A stretch of 64,000 bases of DNA from the NCBI GenBank assembly GCA_013398015.1, contig VZRR01010905.1:124001-188000 (forward strand), read 5' to 3'. Below, piece after piece: positions 25,001 through 34,566 of this stretch; position 1 is the stretch's first letter, and every line of letters starts with the position of its first letter. The stretch comes from Oreocharis arfaki. Lineage: Eukaryota > Chordata > Aves > Passeriformes > Paramythiidae. The notes under the pieces are model-generated. The model made no database searches. It was not told where the DNA came from and saw nothing but the letters and a program-made list of their open reading frames with translations. A program made the translations under genes and the position numbers.

Positions 25001-25629
25001 AAGATGCACATGTCAGATCCCTGGCTGCCCCGACAGCCTCCCGCTGTGTTGGTTTCAGTGGAAGCTAAGCACAGAACTTTACAGAATCTGGTTGTGAGGT
25101 TTTTTTTATTTAGACAGACAGGCAAAGAAAGAAAACACTAGGAAAAAAATAAAGACAAATGATACTTGTTTAAAACTAAGAAGGGCTGTCTGTTACTGTA
25201 ACCCCTTCATCAAGATTGACTGCAGTAATAGTAACATTGTCCTCATTTTTTATGCTATAACAGAAAGTTGCAAGATAACACAAAAAATTTCAAAGGGATC
25301 AGCTGATAACAGCTGTCTTTTCCCACTCTGGGTCGATAGTTACATGAAGCTTACATGAGCTGACACACTCCTAATTTTGTCCCACACTACCAAACAATTA
25401 GCAAATCAAAATAAAAATGGCAATCTGACTTTTATTTCAGATTTTGCAGTAGAGTGTGGCTTAGGCACAAGTGACATTGTCTTTAAGGCAGTTCTTTTGT
25501 GATGATTTTCTTTAAAAAGTCAGTGATTAACAAACAAATTTAAAATAGCAATTTATCAGTCAGATAGTGCTTTACACTTACATTTAAAGTACGCTGCGAT
25601 GCATAGCCACGGCTTGTAAACTTCAGAGC
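12895..25629 (-). CDS. ACAT1: ACAT1, mitochondrial acetyl-CoA acetyltransferase (acetoacetyl-CoA thiolase), exons 2-12
   Basis: Coding exons (complement): 25582-25629, 22907-23024, 21916-22011, 20687-20787, 18080-18223, 16079-16229, 15457-15552, 14660-14773, 14226-14290, 13429-13586 and 12895-13015. They join in frame into 403 residues plus TAG. With a 24-codon exon 1 (the human size) the total would be the family's 427. The enzyme is a mitochondrial-matrix homotetramer that interconverts two acetyl-CoA and acetoacetyl-CoA and cleaves 2-methylacetoacetyl-CoA in ketone-body and isoleucine catabolism. Visible thiolase signatures: nucleophile Cys in NKVCASGMKS, His in GGAVSLGHPIG, second catalytic Cys in ICNGGGGAS, and the N-terminal EVVIASAVRTPIGSF. 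Exon 2 carries RGYAS, resembling a matrix protease site. Exon 1 was not found because of the N gap. Intron 10 has a GC donor. Confidence 0.97.
13429..13586 (-). CDS. ACAT1: ACAT1 exon 11
   Basis: It encodes ILSETGLKKEDIAMWEINEA, FSVVVLANIKMLGID and then VNINGGAVSLGHPI. NEAF and GGAVSLGHP are thiolase motifs; the latter His is catalytic. The acceptor is ttctag and the donor atagg/gtaagc. Confidence 0.97.
14226..14290 (-). CDS. ACAT1: ACAT1 exon 10 (GC donor)
   Basis: It encodes FADAAVDPIDFPIAPAYAVP followed by K. The acceptor is ttttattttag. The exon must end AAG at 14226 to keep frame with exon 11, so the donor is AAG/GCAAGA; no in-phase GT is available nearby. Confidence 0.95.
14660..14773 (-). 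CDS. ACAT1: ACAT1 exon 9
   Basis: It encodes TVTAANASTLNDGAAALVLT followed by TTEAAKRLKVKPLARIV. The acceptor is tttctag and the donor gtag/gtatga. It contains the conserved NASxxNDGAAA thiolase segment. Confidence 0.97.
15457..15552 (-). CDS. ACAT1: ACAT1 exon 8
   Basis: It encodes KPDTEVKEDEEYKRVDFSKV followed by PKLKAVFQKEN. The acceptor is aatttcag and the donor aatg/gtaaat. Confidence 0.96.
16079..16229 (-). CDS. ACAT1: ACAT1 exon 7
   Basis: It encodes GNCAENTAKKFTISREEQDT, YAIGSYTKSKTAWDSG and KNEIIPVTISKK. CAENTAKK with REEQDTYA is a hallmark of acetyl-CoA acetyltransferases. The acceptor is tctcccag and the donor aaag/gtattg. Confidence 0.97.
18080..18223 (-). CDS. ACAT1: ACAT1 exon 6
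   Basis: It encodes DVMVAGGMESMSNVPYTMSR, then GATPYGGVKLEDLIVKDGL and TDAYNHIHM. AGGMESMSNVPY is a thiolase core motif. The acceptor is tttgggcag and the donor catatg/gtaaat; both ends are phase 0. Confidence 0.97.
20687..20787 (-). CDS. ACAT1: ACAT1 exon 5 (active-site Cys)
   Basis: It encodes LPIATPSTTVNKVCASGMKS followed by IMMAAQSLMCGSQ. The Cys in NKVCASG is the acyl-accepting nucleophile of the family (Cys126 in human). The acceptor is gactcag and the donor gtcag/gtatgt. Confidence 0.97.
21163..21287 (+). repeat. CR1 LINE 3' fragment
   Basis: It reads ctgaccaacctggtcaagtg, then ctgcccatggcatggggttg, gaactagatctgtaaggtcc and ataattctgtg, which is the standard avian CR1 3' end with a degenerate ATTCTGTG tail. 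It lies in ACAT1 intron 4, antisense to the gene. Confidence 0.88.
21916..22011 (-). CDS. ACAT1: ACAT1 exon 4
   Basis: It encodes IPAEEVKEVYMGNVLQAGQG followed by QAPARQAVLGA. The acceptor is tttaatag and the donor gcag/gtattc. YMGNVLQAGQGQAPARQ is the conserved thiolase helix and loop before the active-site Cys. Confidence 0.97.
22907..23024 (-). CDS. ACAT1: ACAT1 exon 3
   Basis: It encodes EVVIASAVRTPIGSFQGSLS followed by SLPATKLGSIAIKGAIDRA, the start of the thiolase fold. The acceptor is tgcacttag and the donor gcag/gtatgt. Confidence 0.97.
23215..24875 (+). repeat. Decayed CR1 LINE with internal deletions
   Basis: Fragments of CR1 ORF2 appear in order but in shifting frames: an endonuclease-like piece (GLFRKDRSRR, about 23280-23410), the linker IEESWLMFKDYPFQ (about 23460), GNRKGFHEHLRSKENMGLLL and AEVLNALFASVFSTKTSLQ (about 23690-23830), GPDQVP (about 23940), RT pieces (VSHKIL region about 24320), FAGDTKLGGVADTPEG (about 24535), then a jump to 3'-terminal ORF2 sequence (about 24660-24870). 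The RT metal-binding FADD is FAGD here. It lies in ACAT1 intron 2, antisense to the gene, and cannot code for active protein. The first 100 bases are the least certain. Confidence 0.8.
25582..25629 (-). CDS. ACAT1: ACAT1 exon 2 (end of targeting peptide)
   Basis: A 48-bp exon encoding ALKFTSRGYASQRTLN, with acceptor tattttcag and donor aaat/gtaagt. Basic and without acidic residues, it fits the end of a matrix targeting peptide; R-G-Y before A-S resembles the RxY/(S,A) cleavage site and aligns with human RSY/VS. Exact phase 0 at both ends and its position before EVVIASAVR support the call. Confidence 0.9.
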
Positions 25630-27150
25630 CTGAAAATAAGAGAGTCCTCAGAATTTCATATCAAGAAAGCAAATGCCATTATGTTTCAGTAATGTACCTG
25701 TTTTCATACAAGCCATTATTTCAAAAATTAATATCTAAGAAACATTGAAAAAAAATATGAAGGAAATCATAACATCCCTTTTAAAAGAAGTGTAGTCTAG
25801 TACAGTCTCACCATAACATCTGTGATAAAATGTTTTTTGAAAAATAAACAAATATTCCTTCAAAAACAACACCCAATTCATTTTGTCCAAATCTGTTACG
25901 TACATCTATAGCATATGTCTAAGGCAGGAGTGAGTGGTGTTATCTTGAAAAAGTTTACTAGTCCCTCTGTTTGCTTCCTTGGACTTTGGTTCATTCATTA
26001 CTACCATTAACTCCACCGCTTTTTAAACAGTGGCACTTAGCATCTACAGCTTCCATTCCCTTGGTGTTTCATGAACAAAAATGAGGATAATGAATTCAGA
26101 ATGTCACACCAAAATAGAATAATAAAACAAAACGAAGAAAAAGGGATTATCTGAGCAGTCTAATCCACCAGCCAGTAGATTCATCTAATTAAGCAGTGCA
26201 AAGATACAAAATTACATCTGTAGGTATTGTTTCATATATTAACAGAACGATCTTTCCATTAGTGGTTTAAACCACTTTCTTTAGCCATTTCCTCCGACAA
26301 CATTTCAGCACACTGGAAACTTCTGGCCACTACTGAATTACAGCTAAATAAATACTAATTAAAAACAACTGCTTAAGGACACCACAAGAACACCATCATT
26401 TTCATACGTTAGAGAATATCTTCTGGTTTTGTATCTGCAACAATAAAATCTAGTCTGTTTCTCCTCCTCATTTGACAACCTTCAACTAACAAAAGACTGA
26501 TTTTTTTACTGTTTTGAATTAGTTGTTTGATTTTTGTTTTGTTTAGGGGTTTGGGGATTTTTGTCTGTTTTTCTCCCCAGATCAAGTTATAATAGCTAGC
26601 AGGAAGTTTTAAACTGAACGTCACCCTGAAAAAGAATTATGTCACTCACAGGGCTTTAATAGCAGTGCTTTCAAGGGTTAGTGTCAAAAACACAAAGACA
26701 AACCAAGCCAAACAAAAAAACCTACCTAGCAAAAGAAACACCTACACTACCAAAAAATACCCTTACAGCACAAGGCCTGAAATTTAAACTGGACAAACCA
26801 GATAACTGTTTACCAATGGAATGCAACTGGCGTTTGCTGGGAGTGTTCATGCTCTGTCGTCGATTACAGACTGAAAAAAAACCCCAAAAAACTAAACACC
26901 GCAAACCCCCACTTCTACAGCTGGTAAAACGCAACCTTCAGCTTTGCATATGGCAATTCGGATGCGATCCACCTTCCCTCCTTTTCTACCGCCTGCGGGA
27001 CGCCAGCGCCCCAGGCAAGGCAAGCACAGCCAGCACCTCCATCCAGCAGTGCTGCGAGGCACACAGGCTTCGTGGGCAGCAGCATCCCACCGCCCAGCTG
27101 AGAAACAACACCTACAGGTGCAGTTTTACATCCCTACACTGCTTAATTAG
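25630..27150 (-). other. ACAT1: ACAT1 intron 1
   Basis: It lies between exon 2 and the CpG island. AT-rich, with A/C-rich low-complexity runs near 26690-26910. I found no exon or nameable repeat. The 5' end of the intron cannot be placed because exon 1 is hidden by the N gap. Confidence 0.6.
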
Positions 27151-27422
27151 AGGAATCCAACCCGATTCCTGGCCGTGTCCCGGCTGGGACATCCCTGCGG
27201 CTGCACATCCCTATGGCTGCAGCGGGTACCGGAGAGGGCTCGGCAGCCGCGGCACCGCCGGCGGCGACAGCGGAAAAAGCCGCGCTCAGGATCGGGGATA
27301 AAGGTCCCGCCGGGCTTAGTGCGGGGCCCGGGGCTGCGGGGGCGGGAGAGGCCGCCCTTCACCCACCAGCGGCTTCACCGTTCGCCCCCGACCCGGCCCG
27401 GGACCCGCTCCCTCCCCTCGGC

Positions 27423-27527
27423 NNNNNNNNNNNNNNNNNNNNNNNNNNNNNNNNNNNNNNNNNNNNNNNNNNNNNNNNNNNNNNNNNNNNNNNNNNNNNN
27501 NNNNNNNNNNNNNNNNNNNNNNNNNNN
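27423..27527. other. Assembly gap (105 N)
   Basis: A run of unknown bases inside the CpG island. By position, and by the missing first 24 or so codons, it probably contains ACAT1 exon 1 or much of it. The GC-rich flank is the likely cause of the gap. Confidence 0.95.
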
Positions 27528-27544
27528 CCACACCCGCCCCTGCC

Positions 27545-27549
27545 ATTGG
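27545..27549 (-). promoter_or_regulatory. ACAT1: CCAAT box, ACAT1 promoter
   Basis: ATTGG on the plus strand gives CCAAT on the minus strand, in the context CCAGCCAATGGCAGG, with a GGGGCGGG box immediately downstream. It lies about 20 bp upstream (minus-strand sense) of the gap that should hold the start site. Confidence 0.6.
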
Positions 27550-27654
27550 CTGGCGCGGAAGGCGGGCGGTGGCGTCAGCGGGGCCGGGCCGGGCCGGGGT
27601 GCGCGGTGCTTGAGCGGCCGCTGCCGCCGCGGGACCTCGCCACCCTGGGACCCC

Positions 27655-27870
27655 TTTTAGGCTGGACATCGGGAGGAATTTCTGCACAGAAAGGGCGGTT
27701 AGAAACCGGAATGGGCTGCCCATGGAGGCGGTGGAGTCACAGTCGCTGGAGATGTTTAAAGAAAGAGTGTGCGTGGCACTGAGGACCACGGTCTGGTTGA
27801 CTTGGAGGTGTTGGGCCACAGGTTGAACTCGATCCCGGAGGTCTTTTCCAACCTAACTGATTCTGTGATT
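27655..27870 (+). repeat. CR1 LINE 3' end within the ACAT1 CpG island
   Basis: It contains ggaggaatttctgcacagaa, ggaatgggctgcccatggag, agtcgctggagatgtttaaa, ggttgaactcgatcccggag and gattctgtgattg: the last ORF2 codons and 3' tail of an avian CR1. It is 5'-truncated, on the plus strand, about 110 bp from the CCAAT box. Confidence 0.88.
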
Positions 27871-28160
27871 GCGCAGCGCCAGGCGAATTCCTCTCGCCCG
27901 CAGTGCTGCCTCCCGGGAGGCAGGCGGGGCAGGGAGAGGGCAGGGGGCTCGGGGGACGGCCCCCGGCGCGGTGCGGACAGCCTGGGATGCCGCGCGGAGA
28001 AGGAAGATCACTGCTTGCGAACCATATGGAGCCAGCGTGGACGATCCTTGCGGGAAAAGAACCAGCACCCGGGGGTGTGTCCTCTCCGCCACCGAGGCTG
28101 CGCTCCGCCCCTTCTCGGCCCGGCGCTGGGCCGCCACGCGATGCGGGTTAAGCTGACCTC

Positions 28161-31100
28161 AGCCACGGACATTTAATCCCCTCGTGGAGCCCCTGTCGGA
28201 AACATCCTGCGCACGACAAGTTCGGTGGGGATGAAAGTGCCGAGTATTGCTGAGCCCGGGACACTTCGTGTCTGGCGTGCCCTTCTGCTGTAGTTGCGTG
28301 CTGTTTTCAGAAGAGCCACCATCTTAATTCCACTTAAACTCTTTCCTGCCTGGCCATGGCATAAACCCCTAACGCTGTTACCTCAGAATTCAAACCTGCC
28401 CGAGAAGGGTCTCGGTAGCTGCATTCACAGAACGACTGATGCCAGCTCAACCCCAGCTCAGTCTCAGGATGCCCATCCCAGTTCCACGGTCTTTTCTGCA
28501 CTCTGCTTTTCCCCTCTCTGAACCTAGTCTCTGGTCTCTGAACCTAGATTTCTAGGCGAAGGCCAGCACTAAAACTCTACAGCTGTTTGCCAGCCTGACA
28601 GTGCCTCTCTTCACCCTGTCTCTCCAACACACAAAGAGCTAGGCCAGGAAAAGCCTGGTTCTTTCCCAGTCTCGAGCTTTGTATTTCAAAGGAACAGGTT
28701 CAAAACGCAAAGTGACGTTCTCTAAATTGTGCTGTTGCACACAGTCTAGGACAGGCATTTGTTTCCAGTCAGTCTCTTCTCCTCAGCCACTTTTTTAATC
28801 CCTGAAGGAATTACTGTTACAGTAACCCACAACTGAATGAAGCTTTCCCTGGAGCTGATGTCTACCAGTCAAGTAAAGCAACATTTACTTGCACTTTTCC
28901 ATCCTCTTGTACCACAAAGTAGAAAAAATGCCAAGAACCAGGCTTTGGATATAGCACCTAGAAAGCAAGAGTATTTCAGCAACTTGTTAACATCCATTTG
29001 CTACCTTGACTTTTTCTTGTAATTATTTGATCTCCACGTTGGAAAACTAACATTTGTCAAAACTACAGTTAATCTTCTGTTCTACGTCTCATTCATTTCC
29101 CTGTGAGAGAGGATTTCACTTTGTCTTTGCTCTCAAAAGTAAAATAGTTCTTGCTTTCCATATATAGCCAAAGACTCTCCAGACATGCAGCAAGAGGCTG
29201 ATTGAGACAGGCACTGGAGAGGGAAGCATTTGTACTCCTTTCCTTCCTTGACTCTTCGTAGCTGATGTTCTAAGGCAGTCTAGTCTAGACCTTTGATTTA
29301 GACCCAGAGTTTTCAAGTACAAACCAGAGATAACATAGGAAATGACAAATATTGTCTCAGAAAGAACTGAAGGTTTTACTCTGAAAATATGTATGTACCA
29401 TATAGGAAAAACATCCAGGTTGGATGAGGATATTTTTCAGAAATGAGTAATGCCAAAAACACGTAGAACAAAAAAACAGAAAGCTCTTACTTAACTTCGC
29501 CTTTACTCCTGCAGTAAAAAGCTCTTTTTCAGGGATACGGCCTGCTAACGCACCGTCACTAACATCCATCTCAGGCAGAAGGGCACTTGGACTCCCAGAT
29601 GTATTGATTAATAGCCCCTTTATCAGACCTTACAGAAAAGGAGAAAGAGGACTGGAAGGATAATCTTACATCCCTTCAGATGCTGGCAACCCAGAGCTGT
29701 GTGCAGCCATGGGCATCACATCCCCGGCCTAAAGGGTAAGCAAGGTGATTGGGTAATTCACCAGTTTTCAGTTTCCATGGGAATATTGAAGATACAGCAT
29801 AACACTATAATAAAATTATTTAATTGCTCTGCAACTTCAAGTGTCCAACAAGATGACAGATATTCTTGAAATACAAATTAAAAGTTAGTCTGGAGCTGCG
29901 TAAGAACTGCAGTGTATGGAGAAGCTAAGAGAAGAAAGAGTCCTTCCCCAGAGCTAGGAAATATGTTTCAGGATACAAATCCTCTGATGCAATATATATA
30001 AAAAAACAAAACAAAAACCCACCAACCAGAAAAAAATACCTTTAATAGGTCCAACAAAAATCTGTCACAGGCAGCAATCTTTTATGTGCACATGAGTATC
30101 ACTGTGGTAGAGCCCACTATGGTTCAGTCCCTCTCCCAGTCCTTTGGGCTGCTCTTCCCCCACATCAGCTTATTTACACCCTCCCTGTCTGACCCCACAC
30201 CAGCCACACCACCAGCAGGAGAAAGCTGGAGTGGCAGTAGGAAAGAAACCCTTTTGCCTGAGGGATTTGTGTCTCTCCCCACGAAGCAGCAGCCAGGGAC
30301 TGCTTGCACACTTTCAGGAGATAGTGAGCACTGACAAGGGTGCTCTGCTGGGTGCTACCCTACATTTTATATCTTGGGTCTTGGTCCAGTGATCTTCATA
30401 CATCTTCCTCCTTCTCCCTGTATCTGTTGCTGCCTCTAGTAATTGGTTCCCTTTTTTTCCGTTTCCTTCTTTAGCCCTTTTCCTTGAGGAGGGCTTTAAT
30501 ATTTTTCAGGACATTTCCTATTCAGAAGAATTAAAGTTTTCCATAGAGACTGTAGGAGAGGAGCACCTACCACAGGCCCTGCTTGAGGCCAAGCAGAAGA
30601 GCCAGGGTGCTTTCCCACCTTCACTGCTGAGTGATGTTAGAGCCTTTATGCTTGGCTATTATCTTTAACCTGTGAATTTGTCTAACCCTTTTTGAACCTG
30701 CTGCTAGCGGTGAGCTGCAGCCCCCAGAAACATGTCCTCTTATAGCATTTTAAACCAATCTTCTGCTCGTCTTGTCAAGTAGCCCTAGTGCTTTTGTTAC
30801 ACCATTCTGTGAAAATAATTCTTACTGTCTGCCTTTCTGCTTCCGTAAAGCCATCACAAGCACGTTTGAATTATCCTCTCCCAGCTGAACCCCTGGCTTC
30901 CCCAGCTCCATGGCACTTTGGTTTCCTTCACACCACTTGGTGTGGAGCATGGTCAAAAGCTGCTGGCAACGTACCAGTCCCCTGCCACCAAAGCTGGCTG
31001 TAGGGCTAAGTGACACATCTTGACCAGAGTTCCATAAAAACATCTCCATTCCTTCTTAAGCAATGGCTGAATTCCATCTGGGACAGCAGGCTTATTGCCA

Positions 31101-31640
31101 TCTAGCATAACTGCTTGGAACAATAAATCCCGCATGTTTACCTCAGCTTGAGATAAACTCCAAGTGCCTGCTCCAAGAAATGCAGGAGGTGTGCTAATTT
31201 CCTTAATGTCTTCAGTAGTAGAAGTCAATGACTGCAGTAGATGGCAAAGGCCCAGCTGTATGTACATAATATTAGACGTAATATTTTGGTCTTAAGAACA
31301 GGAAGAAACCCACACTGCCTTCCCTTCTTTAATTTTTTCAGCATCTCTTCTCACCAAGAACGACTATAACGCACTAACTTCAAAGTCACTAATTTTTGGT
31401 GTTCAGTCACAGACTATTAAAAACAGTCACGCTGTGCTGCTCTTGCTTAGCTTGGCCGGGAAAAGCAGGGGAAGTGCTTGCTTTGGCTGTGTCCTGGATC
31501 TGCAGAGGGAAGCAGCAGCTGCCATTCGTGCCTTCAGCCATTCTTTCTTACAGGTGTTTTAGGTTGCATGCAGGAGTTGAAGTACAGTATCCAACTGAAT
31601 TTCCATAGAGGATCTCCATCACTAAAATAAATGAGGATCA
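28161..31640. other. Intergenic region between ACAT1 and CUL5, left part
   Basis: No recognised exon. It contains a short direct repeat (tctctgaacctag twice, about 28515-28546), an A/C-rich low-complexity run near 30000-30025 and an old CR1 piece at about 30650-30850. An unexplained minus-strand open frame of about 89 codons runs from about 29625 down to 29357; it matches nothing I know. Confidence 0.6.
30650..30850 (-). repeat. Ancient CR1-type LINE 3' fragment (probable)
   Basis: The plus strand reads aatttgtctaaccctttttg, then cattttaaaccaatcttctg, gtagccctagtgcttttgtt and aataattcttactgtctgcc, which follows the antisense order of the old amniote CR1/L3-like 3' end, as at 8440-8790. Highly diverged. 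Confidence 0.45.
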
Positions 31641-31644
31641 AATG

Positions 31645-32083
31645 CAAGGCACCAAGTCTACCTAGAGATGTTGAGATGTCCAGGGAGAGGATCAAGAGCA
31701 CGAGTCCTATGAGGAGCAGCTGAGGGAGCTGGGGGTGTTTAGCCTGGAGAAAAGGAGGCTGAGGAGGGACCTTATCACTCTTCCTGAAAGGAGGTTGTAG
31801 CCAAGGGGGGTGGAGTTGGTCTCTTCTACCAAGTAACAAAAAAATGGTCTCACGTTGTCCCAGGGAAGGTTGAGATTGGATATTAAGAAAAATTTTTTCA
31901 TGGAAAAGGTTGTCAAGCAGTAGAACAGGCTGCCCAGGGAAGTGAGTGAGTCACCATCCCTGGACTTAAAAAATAGGTAGATGTGGCACTCAGGGATATG
32001 GTTTAGTGGTGCACTTGGCAGTGCTGGGTCAATGGTTGGACTTAAGGATCTTTTCCAGCCTAAACAATTCTATGATTCTATGT
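31645..32083 (+). repeat. CR1 LINE 3' end
   Basis: About 440 bp of CR1: tatgaggagcagctgaggga, ctgggggtgtttagcctgga and aggctgaggagggaccttat (ORF2 C-terminus), then aacaggctgcccagggaagt, gttggacttaaggatctttt and the terminal attctatgattctatg. 5'-truncated, plus strand, intergenic. Confidence 0.93.
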
Positions 32084-33080
32084 TGACAGGGAAAGCAAAG
32101 AAGAAAATAAAGCCACATTCTCACTTTATCAGAAGAATGAAGTCAGGTTTAGCCTTTTGTATTTAGGTCAATGATTCTACCTAAACTGTGATCAATTTAT
32201 AGTGGTAAGAGTCGATTCAGCCAAGGAACTCCTGCAATAACTGGCTTCTAGAGAACAACTTCTCCTGGAAAAACCATTGTGAAAGACTCTGTGTTGCCCT
32301 AATAGAGGGAAAACAGTTTGGAAATAAGGGCAACCTACCATCAAAACTCTGCCTGCAAGAATGGCCAGTTGGCCAATTGCCATGTGCAGTACTGAACAGT
32401 CACTCAAAAATAGCTGTTTATTCCATACAAATAGTTCTAAACTCTGCATGTACCAGAAAGCACAAAACACTGATGTTAGCTGGTGCACTTAAAGAAAGGA
32501 GTCGAAATGTTAAAAGAGATTCACATTAAAAGGCAAGGACAATCAGAGAAGAAAAGCCATTACATTAAAAGCACTCCTTCAGGCAAGTGACTGTTCCCAC
32601 ATCACCCTTTACTGCAGGATCAGCTACTTGAAGGTCCCAACTATCTCATGGCGACACCAGTAACTTTCAGTGACACACACTGTAAATAACTTCAGAGACA
32701 AATCAACCAAAATATTCGGCAATCCAAGTTCATCCCAGTAAGTTGCACAGAGGCATAACCCTTTTTAAAAATGCCATAAACGAAGGCTAACTTCCAGCCA
32801 CTTTTGGCATGGCAGGCTTTGATACACTGAAAATTAAAGCTCACCTTTAAATAGAATTCAGAAGATTAAATAGCTCTACTTAAAAATTTTTAACAAGAAA
32901 ATAATTGGAAGTCTCCACTTTTTTTTTCCCAAGTACTCCGATCATAACAGATGTTGGGACTTGAAGTCAGGCAAATTTCATACAGTGGCATTTTTTAGGA
33001 GCAGCACCTCAATTCAACTTTAAAATTTTGTAGGGTGAGACACCAAAATACCTTGCTAAATGAGTAGTCTTTTAAATTAC
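32084..33080. other. Intergenic region downstream of CUL5
   Basis: It lies between the CR1 copy and the most distal CUL5 poly(A) signal. I see no reading frame, repeat or regulatory motif I can defend. Confidence 0.5.
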
Positions 33081-33083
33081 ATT

Positions 33084-33089
33084 TTTATT
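33084..33089 (-). terminator. CUL5: Poly(A) signal, CUL5 (possible distal)
   Basis: TTTATT on the plus strand is AATAAA on the minus strand, about 3.4 kb past the CUL5 stop. Long 3' UTRs are usual for CUL5, so this is a reasonable end, but the choice is inferred. Confidence 0.4.
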
Positions 33090-34560
33090 TTGCAAGAAAA
33101 TAAATTATACAACTTAAAAAATAAAATTCAAAAATTAAGCAGTACATCAAAATAGTTCAGCTGGACTGCCATACAGAAACTACCACCATTCAAAATTGTA
33201 CAGCATTATTATCTTGGTAGTGGCACACATTCAAAATTGTAAATACCATATGGAGATAGTTATTACAACTCAGGAACTCGAGTTCGCTCAACACTCCAGA
33301 CTACATATAGTGTATATGACAGGAAAGCTTTCATGTATTGTTTATTTCACAAATATGACCTTAAAGAATTACAAAGATAGCATCCCAGTCATTTAGATGA
33401 AAATAGAAAACAGTTTGAGATAGCAAATCTTTCTGTAAAACTATCAAATCTTTTTGCCAATTGTATTTTTAAAATTTGCACTTTACAGGACAATGGCATC
33501 CCAATGCAGATAAATGCAAGATGTGAACATTCAGAACATTTATATTAATTTTTAAAAAGGTGAAAAATGAGAGTCACATTGTCATTTGGAAATGTAACTG
33601 CATTACAGTCATAACAAATGAAAGATAAATGAGTAAAAACAGAAGCTAGGGACACCAACTGTGGAGAGAGGAAAATGGAAGACTTCAGAATTGAAACTGA
33701 GATTCTCATCAAGTTGTTGGGACAGAGAAAGATTTAACAGTATTCCTTAATTAAACCCATTAAGAGTGATTTCCTCCCGCCCCTTCTACACCAGATTTCG
33801 TTCCTTAGCTATTCACCGTGGCAGTGTGTGTGGCAACGCGTTTTTCAAATGCAGCACCTCCTTAAGCTAGGTCTTTGGACATACTCATAGCTAAAAATTG
33901 CAGCCTTAAAAGTGCGTTGTTGCCATATTGCAAGTGAGGAATAGTTTTCATTTAGATCTGAACTCTACCCTCCCCAAAAGAACAGCTTACCCCAGGTTAT
34001 CTCCCTTTGCCCCAGGTGATACTAGTTTTAAGTGCATATTGGTGAAGTGACCTGATGAAGGATGCTAAACGTGATTCTGCATCTTTAACAAATTTGCTGG
34101 TGTCTGTCTCAGATTTCATAAAAAACCTAACATCCATTTCTGGTATAAAGAAAAATGACCATGTCATAGGCACATTACCAATTCTATTTCCATCCCAGGT
34201 TTTGAGAAATACATACGTAACAATTAGGTTTTATTGTATTTATTAGCTGAAGGAACGTGTAGCTCCTTAGCTTTTAGCAACCTTTTGCTTTCTGCATACA
34301 CTCCAGGTTCCTAAACAGTTGTATCTGAGATGCAGTCTATCAAATTTCTCTCTCAAATCTAAACCAATGGCTTCAAAATTAGCATTATACCCTTGGCAGC
34401 TCTTTTGTGTGACCATTTTACACCTGTTCTTCTCTGGTTAAAGGTTGGAATTTTTCACGTTGAAGAGTGTGCTCAGACTGTCATGTTCTCCCCAGTTATC
34501 CCAAGTAAGCATTTATTACTTTTAAGTTACGAAGACTGAAAGTCTTGCAGCACAAAGTTT

Positions 34561-34566
34561 TTTATT
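34561..34566 (-). terminator. CUL5: Poly(A) signal, CUL5 (possible proximal)
   Basis: Minus-strand AATAAA about 1.95 kb past the CUL5 stop, followed on the minus strand by AAAACTTTGTGCTGC. An alternative end for the CUL5 transcript. Confidence 0.4.

Larger units (their letters stand above)
27150..28160 (-). promoter_or_regulatory. ACAT1: CpG island and ACAT1 promoter region
   Basis: A sharp rise in GC and CpG in otherwise AT-rich sequence, directly upstream of ACAT1 exon 2 on the minus strand. Reading on the minus strand toward the gene there are a CRE-like CTGACGCC (27570-27577), GC boxes, a CCAAT box (27545-27549) and a GGGGCGGG box (about 27533-27541), then the N gap, where the start site and exon 1 are expected. 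A CR1 3' end is embedded in the upstream half of the island. Confidence 0.75.

Noticed and set aside
26681..27301. 206-codon plus-strand open frame running into the CpG island
   Set aside because: It spans A/C-rich low-complexity sequence and GC-rich promoter DNA, is antisense to ACAT1, and lacks any domain.
27350..27422. Possible ACAT1 exon 1 tail on the minus strand (donor ctg/gtgggt near 27365)
   Set aside because: A phase-0 donor can be found, but the preceding residues do not resemble a thiolase targeting peptide and the start codon is not visible.
27175..27819. Open frames running across the N gap (161, 189 and 167 codons)
   Set aside because: They include about 35 unknown residues and GC-rich promoter sequence; continuity across Ns is meaningless.
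29357..29625. Minus-strand open stretch of about 89 codons between ACAT1 and CUL5 (DVSDGALAGRIPEKELFTAG)
   Set aside because: Not recognised, no clear splice sites or promoter, and not unusually long for chance. Left unannotated.
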